A stretch of 64,000 nt of DNA. Source: Pseudomonas sp. PD9R (GTDB taxonomy: Bacteria; Pseudomonadota; Gammaproteobacteria; Pseudomonadales; Pseudomonadaceae). Shown in pieces: positions 50,955 through 61,430 of this stretch (position 1 is the stretch's first letter; every line of letters begins with the position of its first letter). The notes under the pieces were generated by a model. That model was not told the origin of the DNA. It did not search any database and was given only the letters and a program-made list of their open reading frames with translations. The translations under genes were made by a program, and so were the position numbers. The stretch is from the NCBI RefSeq assembly GCF_019200975.1, contig NZ_JAHTMR010000002.1, positions 167,461-231,460 on the forward strand, read 5' to 3'.

Positions 50955-51033
50955 TGCAGGAGCTGCCGCAGGCTGCGATCTTTTGATCTTAAACATCAGG
51001 ATCAAAAGATCGCAGCCTGCGGCAGCTCCTACA
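50955..51033. repeat. REPIN (GATCGCAGCC family) between GNAT gene and metR
   Basis: Near-perfect inverted arms at 50955-50988 and 51000-51033, with AT-rich ends inwards and an 11-base spacer. Lies between convergent genes. Confidence 0.9.
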
Positions 51034-51046
51034 TGTTGATTGCGTC

Positions 51047-51976
51047 CTAGCGGACGGCGCTGACGCCGTCCAATGTCGAAAACGATGTGTCCTTGGCCGT
51101 CAGCAAGAAATCGCGCATGTACGGCGCATCCAGCATGTCCGCCCGAATCCCTGCATACAGCGTCGCAAACAAACCTTTCTCGCCCAGGCGCTTGGCCTTC
51201 ACATAACCCCGTGAGCTGTATTCATGCAGCGCCCAATGGGGCATGCCGCACACGCCGCGTCCGCTGGCCACCAATTGCATCATCATCACCGTCAGTTCCG
51301 AGGTCCGGACCTGTGCCGGCTCGATGTCTGCTGGCTCCAGGAAGCGCGTGAAGATGTCCAGCCGGTCGCGCTCCACGGGGTAGGTGATCAAGGTTTCCGT
51401 GAGCAAATCTTCCGGGACGATGTAGGCCTTGCTCGCCAAACGGTGCTGGTTGGCGACCGCGAGCATCGCTTCGTAGGTGAACAACGGCACATAGGTGATC
51501 CCGACCAGTTCCAGCGGATCGGAGGTCACCACCAGATCCAGATCGCCACGGGCCAGGGCCGGCAGCGGCGCGAAGGAGAAACCCGACGCCAGGTCCAGCT
51601 CCACTTCCGGCCAGGCATCGCGGAACTGGTCGATGGTCGGCATCAGCCACTGGAAGCAACTGTGGCATTCGATCGCCATGTGCAAGCGCCCGGCTGTGCC
51701 ACCGGCCAGGCGACTGATGTCGCGCTCGGCTGTACGCAGCAGCGGCAGGGTGGCATCGGCCAGTTGCAGCAGACGCAAACCGGCGCTGGTGAAACGCACC
51801 GGTTTGGTCTTGCGCACAAATAGCTGCATCCCCAACCGCTCCTCAAGCTCCTTGAACTGGTGGGACAGTGCCGACTGGGTCAGGTGCAGGCGATCAGCCG
51901 CATCCACCAAGCTATCGGCTTCGCGCAAGGCATGCAGGGTCTTCAGGTGACGGATTTCAAGCACCGGGGGCTCCAT
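51047..51976 (-). CDS. metR: LysR-family regulator MetR
   Basis: 309 residues. N-terminal LysR helix-turn-helix LKTLHALREADSLVDAADRL with HLTQSALSHQFKELEERLG, then the effector domain with RLHMAIECHSCFQWLMPTID, a MetR signature (CHSCFQWL). E. coli MetR activates metE and other methionine genes with homocysteine as co-inducer. It is divergent from metE, with a MetR-type box between them, so the assignment is well supported by context as well as sequence. Confidence 0.94.
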   Translation of the reverse strand: MEPPVLEIRHLKTLHALREADSLVDAADRLHLTQSALSHQFKELEERLGMQLFVRKTKPVRFTSAGLRLLQLADATLPLLRTAERDISRLAGGTAGRLHMAIECHSCFQWLMPTIDQFRDAWPEVELDLASGFSFAPLPALARGDLDLVVTSDPLELVGITYVPLFTYEAMLAVANQHRLASKAYIVPEDLLTETLITYPVERDRLDIFTRFLEPADIEPAQVRTSELTVMMMQLVASGRGVCGMPHWALHEYSSRGYVKAKRLGEKGLFATLYAGIRADMLDAPYMRDFLLTAKDTSFSTLDGVSAVR

Positions 51977-52006
51977 GAGGAAAACTTGTGATCAACACGA
52001 AAAGGT

Positions 52007-52019
52007 TGAGTTTGTCTCA
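52007..52019. promoter_or_regulatory. MetR binding box in the metR-metE divergent promoter
   Basis: TGAGTTTGTCTCA, a near-perfect palindrome fitting the MetR consensus TGAANNTNNTTCA with symmetric changes in each half. It is 31 bases from the metR start and 65 bases from the metE start, suited to control both genes. No cobalamin riboswitch fits in the 107-base gap. Confidence 0.65.
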
Positions 52020-52083
52020 TGTTGGTCTGGCTGTCGACAATAGCGCCATGTTTTACACATTCTTTTAAAGGGAGAAATTCACC

Positions 52084-54396
52084 ATGGCTCTGGCCCACAC
52101 ACTTGGTTTCCCGCGCATCGGCGCTGACCGCGAACTGAAGAAAGCCCTCGAATCCTACTGGAAGGGTGATCTCGATCAGCAAGCGCTGAAAAGCGTCGGT
52201 CGCCAATTGCGCGCCACCCATTGGCAGTTGCAGAAGGACGCGGGCATTGACCTGCTGCCGGTCGGCGACTTTGCCTGGTACGACCAGGTACTGACTCACT
52301 CTCTGACCTTTGGTGTGATTCCCGAGCGTTTCGACAGTGCCAAGGATGAGCGCGGCCTGCCGACCCTCGACACTCTGTTTGCCATGGCCCGTGGCGCCAC
52401 CGCGACCTGCTGCGGCGGCGAACATGCCCAGTCGCAATACGCCCAGGAATTGACCAAGTGGTTCGACACCAACTACCACTACCTGGTCCCGGAATTCACC
52501 GCAGACCAGTCATTCAAGTTGAGCTGGGAGCAGCTGTTCGACGAAGTCGACGAAGCCAAGGCATTGGGGCACAACGTCAAACCGGTGATCATCGGCCCGT
52601 TGACTTACTTGTGGCTGGGCAAGGCTAAAGGCAAGGATTTCGACAAGCTCGATCTGCTGGAACGCCTGCTGCCGGTGTACAACGAAATCCTCAACCGCCT
52701 CGCCGACCAAGGCGTGGAGTGGGTGCAGATCGACGAGCCGATCCTGACTCTCGACCTGCCACAGGCCTGGAAAAGCGCCTTCGAACGCGCTTATCACATC
52801 CTTCAATACTCGCCACTGAAAAAACTGCTGGCGACCTATTTCAGTGGCCTGCAAGACAACCTTGGCCTGGCCGTTGGCTTGCCAGTGCAAGGCTTGCACA
52901 TCGATGCGGTGCGCGCGCCGGACCAACTGCTGCATGTGCTTGATCGCCTGCCGACCTACAAGATTCTCTCGGTTGGCTTGGTCAATGGTCGCAACGTCTG
53001 GCGCTGTGAACTGGAGCCGGTGCTGGAGCAACTGCAATTTGCCCAGGAACGTTTTGGCGACAACCTGTGGGTCAGCAGTTCCTGCTCGCTGCTGCACAGC
53101 CCGGTGGACCTGGAGCGTGAAGACAAACTCGATCCGGAACTGAAAAGCTGGCTGGCGTTTGCGGTGCAAAAGTGTGGCGAAATCGCCGTACTGCGCGATG
53201 CCCTGAACGATCCGCAAGCGCCCAAAGTGCAAACCGCCCTGGCCGAAAGCCGTGCCATCGCCGCCAGCCGTGCCGAGTCGCCACGTATCCACAAAGCTGA
53301 AGTGCAGGCCCGCATCAACGCCATCGGCGCGGCGGACAGCCAACGCCACTCGCCGTTTGCCAAACGTATCGAGCAGCAGCGTGCGCGGTTGAAACTGCCG
53401 GCGTTTCCGACCACCACTATCGGCTCGTTTCCGCAGACCGGTTCGATCCGGCTGGCACGTCAGGCGTTCAAGCAAGGCAAGCTGTCGGCCAACGATTACA
53501 CCGACGCCATGCACCACGAAATCCGTCACGCCGTGCAGGTTCAGGAACGCCTGGGGCTGGACGTGCTGGTGCACGGTGAAGCCGAGCGCAACGACATGGT
53601 CGAGTACTTCGCCGAGCAGCTCGATGGTTACCTGTTCACTCGCTTCGGTTGGGTGCAGAGCTACGGCTCCCGTTGTGTCAAACCGGCGATCATCTACGGC
53701 GACCTGAGCCGCCCGAAAGCCATGACGGTCGACTGGATCACCTACGCGCAGAGCCAGACCGACAAGGTCATGAAGGGCATGCTCACCGGTCCCGTGACCA
53801 TGTTGATGTGGTCGTTCCCGCGTGAAGATGTCTCGCGCAAAATCCAGGCGCAGCAACTGGCGCTGGCCCTGCGTGACGAAGTGGTGGACCTCGAAGCCGC
53901 GGGGATCAAGATTGTGCAGATCGACGAAGCCGCGTTCCGCGAAGGCCTGCCGCTGCGTCGGGCGCAATGGCAGGAATACCTCGATTGGGCGGTAGAAGCG
54001 TTTCGCCTGAGCGCCAGTGGTGTGCGTGACGAAACCCAGATCCACACCCACATGTGCTACAGCGAATTCAATGATGTGATCGAAGCCATTGCGGCCATGG
54101 ACGCTGACGTGATCACCATCGAGACCTCGCGTTCGGACATGGAGTTGCTGCAAGCGTTCGAGGCGTTCGACTACCCGAACGACATCGGCCCCGGCGTCTA
54201 CGACATTCACTCGCCACGGGTGCCGGACACGGCCGAGATGGTCAAGTTGATGAGCAAAGCCGTGAAGCGCATCCCGGCCGAACGCTTGTGGATCAACCCC
54301 GATTGCGGCCTGAAAACCCGCGCCTGGCCCGAGACCGAAGCGGCGTTGGTGAACATGGTGGCGGCAGCGCGCCAGCTGCGTAGCCAACTGGCTTGA
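52084..54396 (+). CDS. metE: cobalamin-independent methionine synthase
   Basis: 770-residue cytosolic zinc enzyme that methylates homocysteine from 5-methyltetrahydropteroyl-polyglutamate. N-terminal domain with [17 protein letters not shown] and [15 protein letters not shown]-terminal catalytic domain with [14 protein letters not shown]. Zinc ligands are seen in HTHMCYSEF (His and Cys near 652-654), the following Glu region, and NPDCGLKTR (Cys near 737). Strong ribosome site GGGAGA ahead of the ATG at 52084. Length is close to E. coli MetE (753). Confidence 0.97.
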   Translation: MALAHTLGFPRIGADRELKKALESYWKGDLDQQALKSVGRQLRATHWQLQKDAGIDLLPVGDFAWYDQVLTHSLTFGVIPERFDSAKDERGLPTLDTLFAMARGATATCCGGEHAQSQYAQELTKWFDTNYHYLVPEFTADQSFKLSWEQLFDEVDEAKALGHNVKPVIIGPLTYLWLGKAKGKDFDKLDLLERLLPVYNEILNRLADQGVEWVQIDEPILTLDLPQAWKSAFERAYHILQYSPLKKLLATYFSGLQDNLGLAVGLPVQGLHIDAVRAPDQLLHVLDRLPTYKILSVGLVNGRNVWRCELEPVLEQLQFAQERFGDNLWVSSSCSLLHSPVDLEREDKLDPELKSWLAFAVQKCGEIAVLRDALNDPQAPKVQTALAESRAIAASRAESPRIHKAEVQARINAIGAADSQRHSPFAKRIEQQRARLKLPAFPTTTIGSFPQTGSIRLARQAFKQGKLSANDYTDAMHHEIRHAVQVQERLGLDVLVHGEAERNDMVEYFAEQLDGYLFTRFGWVQSYGSRCVKPAIIYGDLSRPKAMTVDWITYAQSQTDKVMKGMLTGPVTMLMWSFPREDVSRKIQAQQLALALRDEVVDLEAAGIKIVQIDEAAFREGLPLRRAQWQEYLDWAVEAFRLSASGVRDETQIHTHMCYSEFNDVIEAIAAMDADVITIETSRSDMELLQAFEAFDYPNDIGPGVYDIHSPRVPDTAEMVKLMSKAVKRIPAERLWINPDCGLKTRAWPETEAALVNMVAAARQLRSQLA

Positions 54397-54742
54397 TCCT
54401 CGCCTCGCTGTCGCGATGAACGTTAACGATAACGCGTGAACCCTGAGACCCTACGGCGCTCTCGGGTTTTTCGCGAGCAGGCTCGCTCCTACAGGTTTTG
54501 CGGTGGCGTAGGAGCGAGCTTGCTCGCGAAGGGCGTTAATGATAACGCGTGAAGCCTGACACCCAGCGGCGCTCTCGGGTTTTTCGCGAGCAGGCTCGCT
54601 CCTACAGGTTTTGCGGTGGCGTAGGAGCGAGCTTGCTCGCGATGAACGTTAACGATAACGCGTGAAGCCTGACACCCAGCGGCGCTCTGGGGTTTTCGCG
54701 AGCAGGCTCGCTCCTACAGGTTTTGTGGTGGTGTTGTGCTTT
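54397..54742. other. metE-to-toxin gap filled by a REPIN array
   Basis: 346 bases between convergent genes, nearly all taken up by the 113-bp tandem repeats described separately. No gene or ordinary terminator seen. Confidence 0.7.
54422..54735. repeat. 113-bp tandem array of REPINs (two and a part units)
   Basis: Units at 54422-54534, 54535-54647 and 54648-54735 (shortened). Each full unit begins GTTAACGATAACGCGTGAA or GTTAATGATAACGCG and contains an inverted REP pair (arms TTCGCGAGCAGGCTCGCTCC and GTAGGAGCGAGCTTGCTCGC). Units 1 and 2 differ at a handful of bases. The third lacks its second arm, and a trace of a further arm (TCGCGATGAAC) precedes the first. Confidence 0.9.
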
Positions 54743-57700
54743 TTAGAGCTCGGAGAAGTGCTTGATCCCCAGCGGCTTGCCGATATCGCCGCGCCAGATT
54801 GATTCGACATGACCACCGCCACTGGCCTGGGCCTGCTGCCATTGCAGGCCCAGATGGCGTTGTTCCGGCCGTTTCAGATGGCCTTTGACGAAGTCACTGA
54901 ATTGAGGCTTTGCCGAGGTGTAGTGGAAGTGCGCATACCATAGCGTTTGCGCCGGTTCGCCGGTCAGATCGCGAACTTCGTACTCCTGTAGAAAATCCCG
55001 ACGTCCGTCCGGGCGTTTGCCCAGTTCTCGCAATCCACCTTCCTTGCGAATGCCCACCACCCGTTGTTCCAGCAGATAGTCCAGATAACCCTCGGTAGGG
55101 GTTTTGCTCTGCAGGGACTGATCGATCCGCAACGTGCGTCCAGCACGTGACAACGCCTGCGCCCGATTGCGCAATTGCAGCGCGACGGGCTCCGTCGGTG
55201 ACAGCCGCTCGATGGCCTGTGCACGCATGCTGAGCTCCGCGGCTTCGCTGCTCATCATGTGTTCGAGGTCAACGGGCAACATGTCTTGCCGGGCATAGCC
55301 TTCGACTTTGCTTTTGTAGGCGTCTACGGTGCCGAGCCTTTTCCGGGCCTCCGCCAGCAACGGCGCGACATCGGTCGGAAGTTCGGGTTGCGCAGCACCC
55401 ACGGGCTCACTGAGGTGGTATTTGCCGCTGGAGCGTGGCAGCCAGGTTTCCGTCCGGCCATCGACCCCTTCGATGGTAAAGCGCTTTTGCCGGGTGGCGG
55501 CATCGGTACTGGCAACCCCGATCAGCAGTTGGTTGTCTTCGGTTTCGAAGAGTTGCCTGGCGCCGCGTCCTTCGTTCGGCGTCGGGGAAGGGCGATGCTT
55601 GATGGCCTGGCGTGCGAATTCTTCGACCTTCTCCAGGTTGTCCAGGAACACGGCGACTTGCGCCAGATCCAGGTGCTGCGGATAGCCAAGCGCCCAGGCG
55701 CTGAGGTGGCGGCGGAACTCGGCATACGTGGCCAGGCAGTCTTCAAGTACCTTGTTGCGCTGGGTGAAATTGGCGTGCACTTCCGGGAGATGATGCTGGG
55801 TGAGCAGGGCGCGTCCGACGTTAGTCCGGGCCTTTTTCAGTTGCACGTGAAAGTAAACCCAGGACAGGTCGGTGACGGCTTCGTAGTGGGTAATGATTTC
55901 CAGCACATGGGCCGACTTCAGGTAGTAGTAATTGGCGTCGCTGAATTTGTCGCTCAAGTTCGTAATGTCTTGCGCCATCATCGACTTTTGCGCGCGGTTG
56001 GTGATTCGACGATTCCAGCGATGGGCTTGTTCGACCGTCTCGTGCAGTTGATCAAAGTCCTTGAGGAAGTCTTTGCGTACCGCCTTGCGTTGCGCCATCA
56101 ACCGCAAATGCGCGGTCGTATCGGTGACCGGTGTGGTGTCTGAACGGGCAATCAGTTGATCGATACGATCGAGGTGTTGCACCAGCAGATCCTTCATCAG
56201 CATGACCCTGCGGACCGAGCGGTCGACGATGATCCAGGCACAGCGACTTTGAATGTCTTCGATCATCGCCCGTTTTCGGCCATGACTGAACAGCATCAGC
56301 TCTTCGAGATTCAGGTACTGGTTTTGTGCGAGCTCAATGTCGTTCGCGCAAGCCAGGTCGGCACGAGCGCGCAGGGGAGGGCGCTGATTGGGCTCGAGAT
56401 CGAAGTAGTTATTCAGCGTAGCGTTGGTGCTGTGGGTCTGGGTTTCGAGTCGCCGGGTATAGGCATCGGCGGTGTTGGTCAGGGTCAGTTGGCGACGCAA
56501 GGCGCGGTCGGTCCACCAGCGCGGCAACCATCGGCGAATGGCCTCAGGCCAGAGCGGGTCGGCACCGTCGGCAAGGTGCCCGAGCACGGCGCCGCCGCCA
56601 GCTCCACCACCCTCCATCACGGTGCCGTATACGGCGTAATGGGTGTTCCAGTTTCCCGCTTCATCGAGTGCGATCGGTTGTTTGTACGGCCGCGCCCAAG
56701 TGCCGTGCAATCGCCAGCCACGACGGCCATCGCTCAGCTCGATCCGGTAGATGCGTCCCTGGTTGATCATGAAGTCGCCGTCGGCATGTCGATAGACCCC
56801 GCGATAAATCCCGTGAGTCCCCGGTTGCAGGCCGGCCAGAGAAATCTGGTGCTCGTACTCGTAGCCCTTGAATCGCTCCAGGGTGCGCCGTGCCTGACGT
56901 TGAGTGCCTAACTGCAAGGCGCGCGAGCTTTTCGCCACGGTCCGCAGGTGGCGCTGGCGGGTGATTGCGCGCGCGGCAGCGGGTGCGCCGGACGTCGCGG
57001 CAACGCCAGGCAGAATGTCCATCGCCGCGTCAATCAATGACAACAACACCGCTTCCACTTCGGCCAGGCCATGGCCGACATTACCGCGCAAGAACGCCGC
57101 AACCGCCAGGTTGGCGCTGCCCCAGGCGTCGTACAGAGCAATGGCCGTGCCCACGAATGGGACCATGCCAAAAGCCATTTTCAGGTAATTGAACATTGCG
57201 CCGGATTTCAACGCTACATGCTCAAGATACAAGGCATCGTTGGAGCGCGATGTCGCCCGATGCGCTTCCAGCAATCGTCCCATATGCACATCAAGCAGGT
57301 GGGCCGCCAATGAAGTGGTCGACGGCCAGACCATGCCCGTACCGATCAGGGCATCGAAGTTTTTCAGTCTCGCCTGGTTGATCCGGCTGACGTGGTGGTC
57401 GACGTCGCCGGTCAATGCGCGGTCGGCCAGATAGTTGACCATTCGTGTGTGCAGGCAAAGGTTGAACAACGCTTTGCGTGCTTCATCGAGACTGTCGTAC
57501 TGGCGCAGAAATACCCCGTCAGGGCTGTCGGGCAGGTATAGCAGGGTCAGGCCGCTGATCTGTTCCACGATAAAAGTGACACCGGCCAAGGTGCTTGGCC
57601 CCTGATGTTGTGTGTCTGCACCACCGACTGTCAGGTGCGCTGGCAGCAGGACGATGCGTTTTCCGTTGGCTGCATAGGCTTCACGACTATTGGCGTCGAT

Positions 57701-59998
57701 GGCGGTCTCCAGCACGTGCTGACCGTCAGGGTTGATGTCGCGTTGCAACAGGGCGAACTCGCCTTGCAGCTTGAGCATCAGGCGCCAGGGCTCGCTCAGG
57801 CATTCGCGACGGTACTCATTGCTGAAGGCCGTTGCGGTTGAGGTGCCGAGAAAGGTCTGACGGATCAGCGTTTCATATTTTCCGGCCAGGTCCAGATCAC
57901 TGACCAACGTGCGCAACCAGGCCTGGGTGATGCCGGCTTTCAGCTTCTGGCGTTCGGTTTCATCTGAGCCGGTGATATCGACCCGCATCAAGGACAGGCG
58001 CCACCACATCGCTTGGTCGATGTTGCCTTGTGCCAGTTCGGCCAGCGAGACGTTGCTACGTTGTTGGCTGGGGATCAGCACGTTGTGCTGGGGGGTTCCC
58101 GGCGCCGCGCCGCCGCTCAGGACTTTCTGCCAGGTGGTGGATTCAGGCAGGTTCAGCGTCACTTCAAAATCTTGTGTGAGGCTGAAGTCCTGACGCAAGC
58201 GTGTCTCGATAGCTTTTTTACTGAAGGCATCCCGCGGTGGCAGCTCTCGTTCGAGCAGTTCGTGGGAGCGCTTCATCGCGGTGATGTAGGACGTGAACAG
58301 CCCTTTGAGTCGCACACGCTGAGCTTGCGTCAAGGTGCCGAGCCAGGTCGGTAAAGTGCCTGCCAACGCGCTGCTGTGGTTCTGTTCCAGCAATTGCGCG
58401 TACGCCAGTTCTCGGGCGGCCGGCATTGGCACTGTCAGGTGGACGAGGGTTTGTTCACGGAGTTTTTCCAGTGCCTGCTTGCGCTCAAGCGTACGTTGCG
58501 GCGCAGGATGGTCGGCGATCAACCGGGCAGCCTGCTGCTCGCAGCTATAGAGCTGATTTTGCAATGCGTATTCGAAAGGGTTTCGTGTGAGCGCCGAAAG
58601 GTGCAGCGTCAGGTTTTTTTCATTGGCCGTGAGTTTGAACAGGGTCTTTTCCAGGTCCTGCCGGGTTTCAAATCGTTGCAAGCCGCCGAAGCGACCGGGC
58701 CAGTACAGCAACAGGCTATGGGACGAAGACATCAGCAGCGCCGACGGATGAGCGAACAACAGCACGCCGTCCAGTTCCTGGGTGTGAGTCGTGGTGCTGT
58801 CCGCATCGGCTTCGATTACTGACAAGCTCAGCCGTGCGACGACTACATCGGCATCCCGGTCCTTTTGCTCCGGCGCATCCAGCACCTTGGTGATCCACTG
58901 ATGTTCCTCGACGCTGATCTGGTTCAAGGCCAATTGAGCATCGGCTTCGGCACGCAGTCCGGCGAGGCGTGCCTGGTAAAGCGCGTCGTAATGAGTGTTC
59001 GGCAGATTACGCAGTTCCAGCATGTGAAGCGGGTTACGGGTATTGAGCAGCGCCGACGCCGCCGTGACGCTGGCCTGTTCGGCGGCCGCCAGTGCATCGA
59101 GTGGCTGTTTCAGTGTGAGCAGGCGCGGGTCATTCTGGTCACCCTGAAAGTCTTTGCCGAGCAGGTTCTGCATTGCTGTGTGCTGATCGGCGAGAGCGCT
59201 GCGACGGATGCTCAAGGGAATATCGGGGCTCAACAGGCCGAAAAGGCCGGCACTGTCGCGGCATTGTTCTTCGTCCGAATCCTCGGCCAGCAGGTCAGGT
59301 ATCAGCGCAAAAACAGTCTTGTGTCGTTGTTGATCGGTTTGGGGGGTGGATAACTGCGTCAGCAGGGATTCGGCGCTGATGGCCAATGGGGCATTTTCAA
59401 GTGCAGCGTAATCGACGCTGGCGGCGTCAAGCCGGGAACCCCCAAGCAGTTGCTGGTGATGTTCGATCAGCCATTGCTCCATGTCGTTGCGGTTTTTGAA
59501 GGTCGTCCAGGCTGATGGACGGGACGGCAGGTATAGCCATTGGTTGACGGGCTGATCCGTATCCTGAGTGATGACCAATGCCCCGATAAGTTCGGCGCGT
59601 GTGCCATCGGCGCTTTTCAAGGCCAGTTGTTCGACGTGAATGGCAGGGGCAACGGTCGCCGTTCCAGCCGGGGCGGGATCAATCAGTGCCTGCAGCCGTT
59701 TCAGCTGCTCGCGGGTCAAGATTCCCTGGGCAAATGCCAGTTGGCTCGATGCCTCGAAATGCTGGCGGTACAACCGTGCTGCCAGCGTGCTGCGCGAAAC
59801 GTCCGTACCGCGTGCACGTGCACTCCACCACTGTTCATCGAACGTCGACTGCGCGCTCTGCGCCATGAGTTCGAGCCATTGATCGCGACAATCATTGCAA
59901 CGAGTCGAGGCGCTGAGGATCAGGTTCTGATCCAGGCTGGAAGGCAACGGATGTGTCAGGCCGAAGTCGGCCGGTCGAGGGGTGAATTCGTCAACCAT
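54743..59998 (-). CDS. giant dermonecrotic-toxin-like protein with unassigned C-terminus
   Basis: 1751 residues, no signal peptide, on the minus strand. N-terminal 1-900 mostly helical with repeats of a WLYLPSRPSAW / LLYWPGRFGGL / LLYLPDSPDGVFLRQYDSL type motif (near 155, 430 and 840), each followed by a D-hydrophobic helix. A hydrophobic stretch near 930-1010 (FGMVPFVGTAIALYDAW, VLLSLIDAAMDILPGV) resembles a membrane-inserting region. A beta module near 1063-1100 (GIYRGVYRHADGDFMINQGR) recalls the one in the NEL protein at 22130-26824. The remaining 650 residues lack leucine-rich repeats and NEL; the end holds LWYAHFHYTSAKPQFSDF and SIWRGDIGKPLGIKHFSEL. GGAG ten bases upstream supports ATG 59998. 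Likely a toxin or effector of unknown activity. Confidence 0.75.
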   Translation of the reverse strand: MVDEFTPRPADFGLTHPLPSSLDQNLILSASTRCNDCRDQWLELMAQSAQSTFDEQWWSARARGTDVSRSTLAARLYRQHFEASSQLAFAQGILTREQLKRLQALIDPAPAGTATVAPAIHVEQLALKSADGTRAELIGALVITQDTDQPVNQWLYLPSRPSAWTTFKNRNDMEQWLIEHHQQLLGGSRLDAASVDYAALENAPLAISAESLLTQLSTPQTDQQRHKTVFALIPDLLAEDSDEEQCRDSAGLFGLLSPDIPLSIRRSALADQHTAMQNLLGKDFQGDQNDPRLLTLKQPLDALAAAEQASVTAASALLNTRNPLHMLELRNLPNTHYDALYQARLAGLRAEADAQLALNQISVEEHQWITKVLDAPEQKDRDADVVVARLSLSVIEADADSTTTHTQELDGVLLFAHPSALLMSSSHSLLLYWPGRFGGLQRFETRQDLEKTLFKLTANEKNLTLHLSALTRNPFEYALQNQLYSCEQQAARLIADHPAPQRTLERKQALEKLREQTLVHLTVPMPAARELAYAQLLEQNHSSALAGTLPTWLGTLTQAQRVRLKGLFTSYITAMKRSHELLERELPPRDAFSKKAIETRLRQDFSLTQDFEVTLNLPESTTWQKVLSGGAAPGTPQHNVLIPSQQRSNVSLAELAQGNIDQAMWWRLSLMRVDITGSDETERQKLKAGITQAWLRTLVSDLDLAGKYETLIRQTFLGTSTATAFSNEYRRECLSEPWRLMLKLQGEFALLQRDINPDGQHVLETAIDANSREAYAANGKRIVLLPAHLTVGGADTQHQGPSTLAGVTFIVEQISGLTLLYLPDSPDGVFLRQYDSLDEARKALFNLCLHTRMVNYLADRALTGDVDHHVSRINQARLKNFDALIGTGMVWPSTTSLAAHLLDVHMGRLLEAHRATSRSNDALYLEHVALKSGAMFNYLKMAFGMVPFVGTAIALYDAWGSANLAVAAFLRGNVGHGLAEVEAVLLSLIDAAMDILPGVAATSGAPAAARAITRQRHLRTVAKSSRALQLGTQRQARRTLERFKGYEYEHQISLAGLQPGTHGIYRGVYRHADGDFMINQGRIYRIELSDGRRGWRLHGTWARPYKQPIALDEAGNWNTHYAVYGTVMEGGGAGGGAVLGHLADGADPLWPEAIRRWLPRWWTDRALRRQLTLTNTADAYTRRLETQTHSTNATLNNYFDLEPNQRPPLRARADLACANDIELAQNQYLNLEELMLFSHGRKRAMIEDIQSRCAWIIVDRSVRRVMLMKDLLVQHLDRIDQLIARSDTTPVTDTTAHLRLMAQRKAVRKDFLKDFDQLHETVEQAHRWNRRITNRAQKSMMAQDITNLSDKFSDANYYYLKSAHVLEIITHYEAVTDLSWVYFHVQLKKARTNVGRALLTQHHLPEVHANFTQRNKVLEDCLATYAEFRRHLSAWALGYPQHLDLAQVAVFLDNLEKVEEFARQAIKHRPSPTPNEGRGARQLFETEDNQLLIGVASTDAATRQKRFTIEGVDGRTETWLPRSSGKYHLSEPVGAAQPELPTDVAPLLAEARKRLGTVDAYKSKVEGYARQDMLPVDLEHMMSSEAAELSMRAQAIERLSPTEPVALQLRNRAQALSRAGRTLRIDQSLQSKTPTEGYLDYLLEQRVVGIRKEGGLRELGKRPDGRRDFLQEYEVRDLTGEPAQTLWYAHFHYTSAKPQFSDFVKGHLKRPEQRHLGLQWQQAQASGGGHVESIWRGDIGKPLGIKHFSEL

Positions 59999-60216
59999 GA
60001 CGATGAATCTCCAGAGGGCCGGTCCTTGCCGGCGTAGCGGTCATTACCGGCCAATCGCGAAGGGTGCTGGCGGTACATAGTTATCGCGTGGTGCCATTTC
60101 TTTTGCCGATGACCGTTCAGCACTCTTCATCAAACTGTCACGTAACTGTGGCAGCGCGCTTGTACAAACTTCATCAGACTCGCGCTCTACTGGGGTTCTG
60201 CGTTTCGGTGTTTTTC

Positions 60217-61251
60217 ATGCGTGCGTCTTTTTTTTCACGGGCCATTTTTCTGGCCGCATTGTTGTTTGGCCTGCCGTCATTGGCGGCCTCGCGTTGTGAT
60301 GTCAACGTTCCGACCGAACGGGTTGATCTGGCGCAGGTGAGCCTGGCGTACCAGAGCATCGGCCGTGCGTCGGACCCGGCGTTGTTGCTGGTGATGGGCC
60401 TGGGCGGGCAGTTGATCCACTGGCCCGACGAGGTGGTGGTTGCGCTGTGTCAGCAAGGTTTTCGGGTGATTCGTTATGACAACCGCGATGTCGGCCTGTC
60501 GACCTGGCGGCAAACGCCGGCCGAAGCCAACCTGACCTTTGAAGTGCTGCGCTACAAGCTCGGTTTGCCGGTGTCGGCGCCTTACTCGTTGACGGATATG
60601 GCGGACGATGGTCTGGGGTTGATGGATGCTTTGCACATCGAACAATTTCATGTGCTGGGCGCGAGCATGGGCGGGATGATTGCCCAGCACATGGCAGCCA
60701 TGGCGCCGCAGCGGGTCGAGAGCCTGACGCTGATCATGACCAGTTCCGGGGCCGAAGGCTTGCCGGCGCCGAGTGCGGCGTTGGTGCAGTTGCTCGCACG
60801 TCGCGGCGCGCCTAATCGTGAAGTCGCCCTGGAGCAACAGGCCGACCTGTTGGCGGCGCTGGGCAGCCCGACCGTGACGGATGATCGCCAGGCGCTGCTG
60901 CATCAGGCGGCGCTGTCCTATGACCGGGCGTTCAACCCTGAAGGTGTGAAACGCCAGATCATGGCGATTCTCGCCGAGCCGAGCCGGGTGGCATTACTGA
61001 ATCAGTTGCGGGTGCCGGCGCTGGTGGTGCATGGCACGGCAGATCCGTTGTTGCCGGTGATGCACGGCGTGCACCTGGCGGCGCATTTGCGTGGCAGTCA
61101 GCTCAAGTTGATTCCGGGGTTGGCCCATCGTTTTCAGGAGGCATTCAAAGCGCCATTGCTGGCAGCGGTGTTGCCGTATTTGCGGGCGCATCGCGAGGAC
61201 ACTTCGCATTGGGCGCAAATCGATCCTCCTGCCGATCACAACCTCCTGTAA
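60217..61251 (+). CDS. exported alpha/beta hydrolase
   Basis: 344 residues from the chosen start. Signal peptide [20 protein letters not shown], cleaved near ASRCDV, so periplasmic. Alpha/beta-hydrolase core: oxyanion HG-like segment [27 protein letters not shown], nucleophile in [11 protein letters not shown] (GxSxG form), Asp in [10 protein letters not shown] and His in [10 protein letters not shown]. An earlier in-frame start at 60109 or 60064 would bury the signal peptide behind up to 51 residues and is less likely. Substrate unknown; the cap region resembles lipase/esterase-type members. Confidence 0.86.
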   Translation: MRASFFSRAIFLAALLFGLPSLAASRCDVNVPTERVDLAQVSLAYQSIGRASDPALLLVMGLGGQLIHWPDEVVVALCQQGFRVIRYDNRDVGLSTWRQTPAEANLTFEVLRYKLGLPVSAPYSLTDMADDGLGLMDALHIEQFHVLGASMGGMIAQHMAAMAPQRVESLTLIMTSSGAEGLPAPSAALVQLLARRGAPNREVALEQQADLLAALGSPTVTDDRQALLHQAALSYDRAFNPEGVKRQIMAILAEPSRVALLNQLRVPALVVHGTADPLLPVMHGVHLAAHLRGSQLKLIPGLAHRFQEAFKAPLLAAVLPYLRAHREDTSHWAQIDPPADHNLL

Positions 61252-61269
61252 TACCTGAGCCACCCACAC

Positions 61270-61365
61270 TGTAGGAACTGCCGCAGGCTGCGATCTTTTG
61301 ATCTGATCTTTTCGGGACCGCTGAAGATCACGATCAAAAGATCGCAGCCTTCGGCAGCTCCTACA
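61270..61365. repeat. REPIN (GATCGCAGCC family)
   Basis: Arms at 61270-61303 (GTAGGAACTGCC variant) and 61332-61365, with AT-rich ends inwards. Lies between the hydrolase and DsbA-family genes, both on the plus strand. Confidence 0.9.
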
Positions 61366-61430
61366 CAAATCCGCCAGTTGCGGGTGTATCGTTCACCCTT
61401 TCCCGCGCGTTTCAGCCAGCGAGGTGTGTG

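Noticed and set aside
51977..52083. Cobalamin riboswitch ahead of metE
   Set aside because: The gap is only 107 bases and shows no B12-box-like sequence; a MetR box explains control better.
54450..54480. CCTGAG...CTCGGGTTTTT considered as the metE terminator
   Set aside because: Only six pairs with a 13-base loop, and the same sequence recurs in each tandem unit; it belongs to the repeat and is weak as a terminator.
54422..54735. Tandem repeats considered as a CRISPR array
   Set aside because: The 113-bp units are repeated whole, with no unique spacers, and contain REP palindromes; no cas genes are present.
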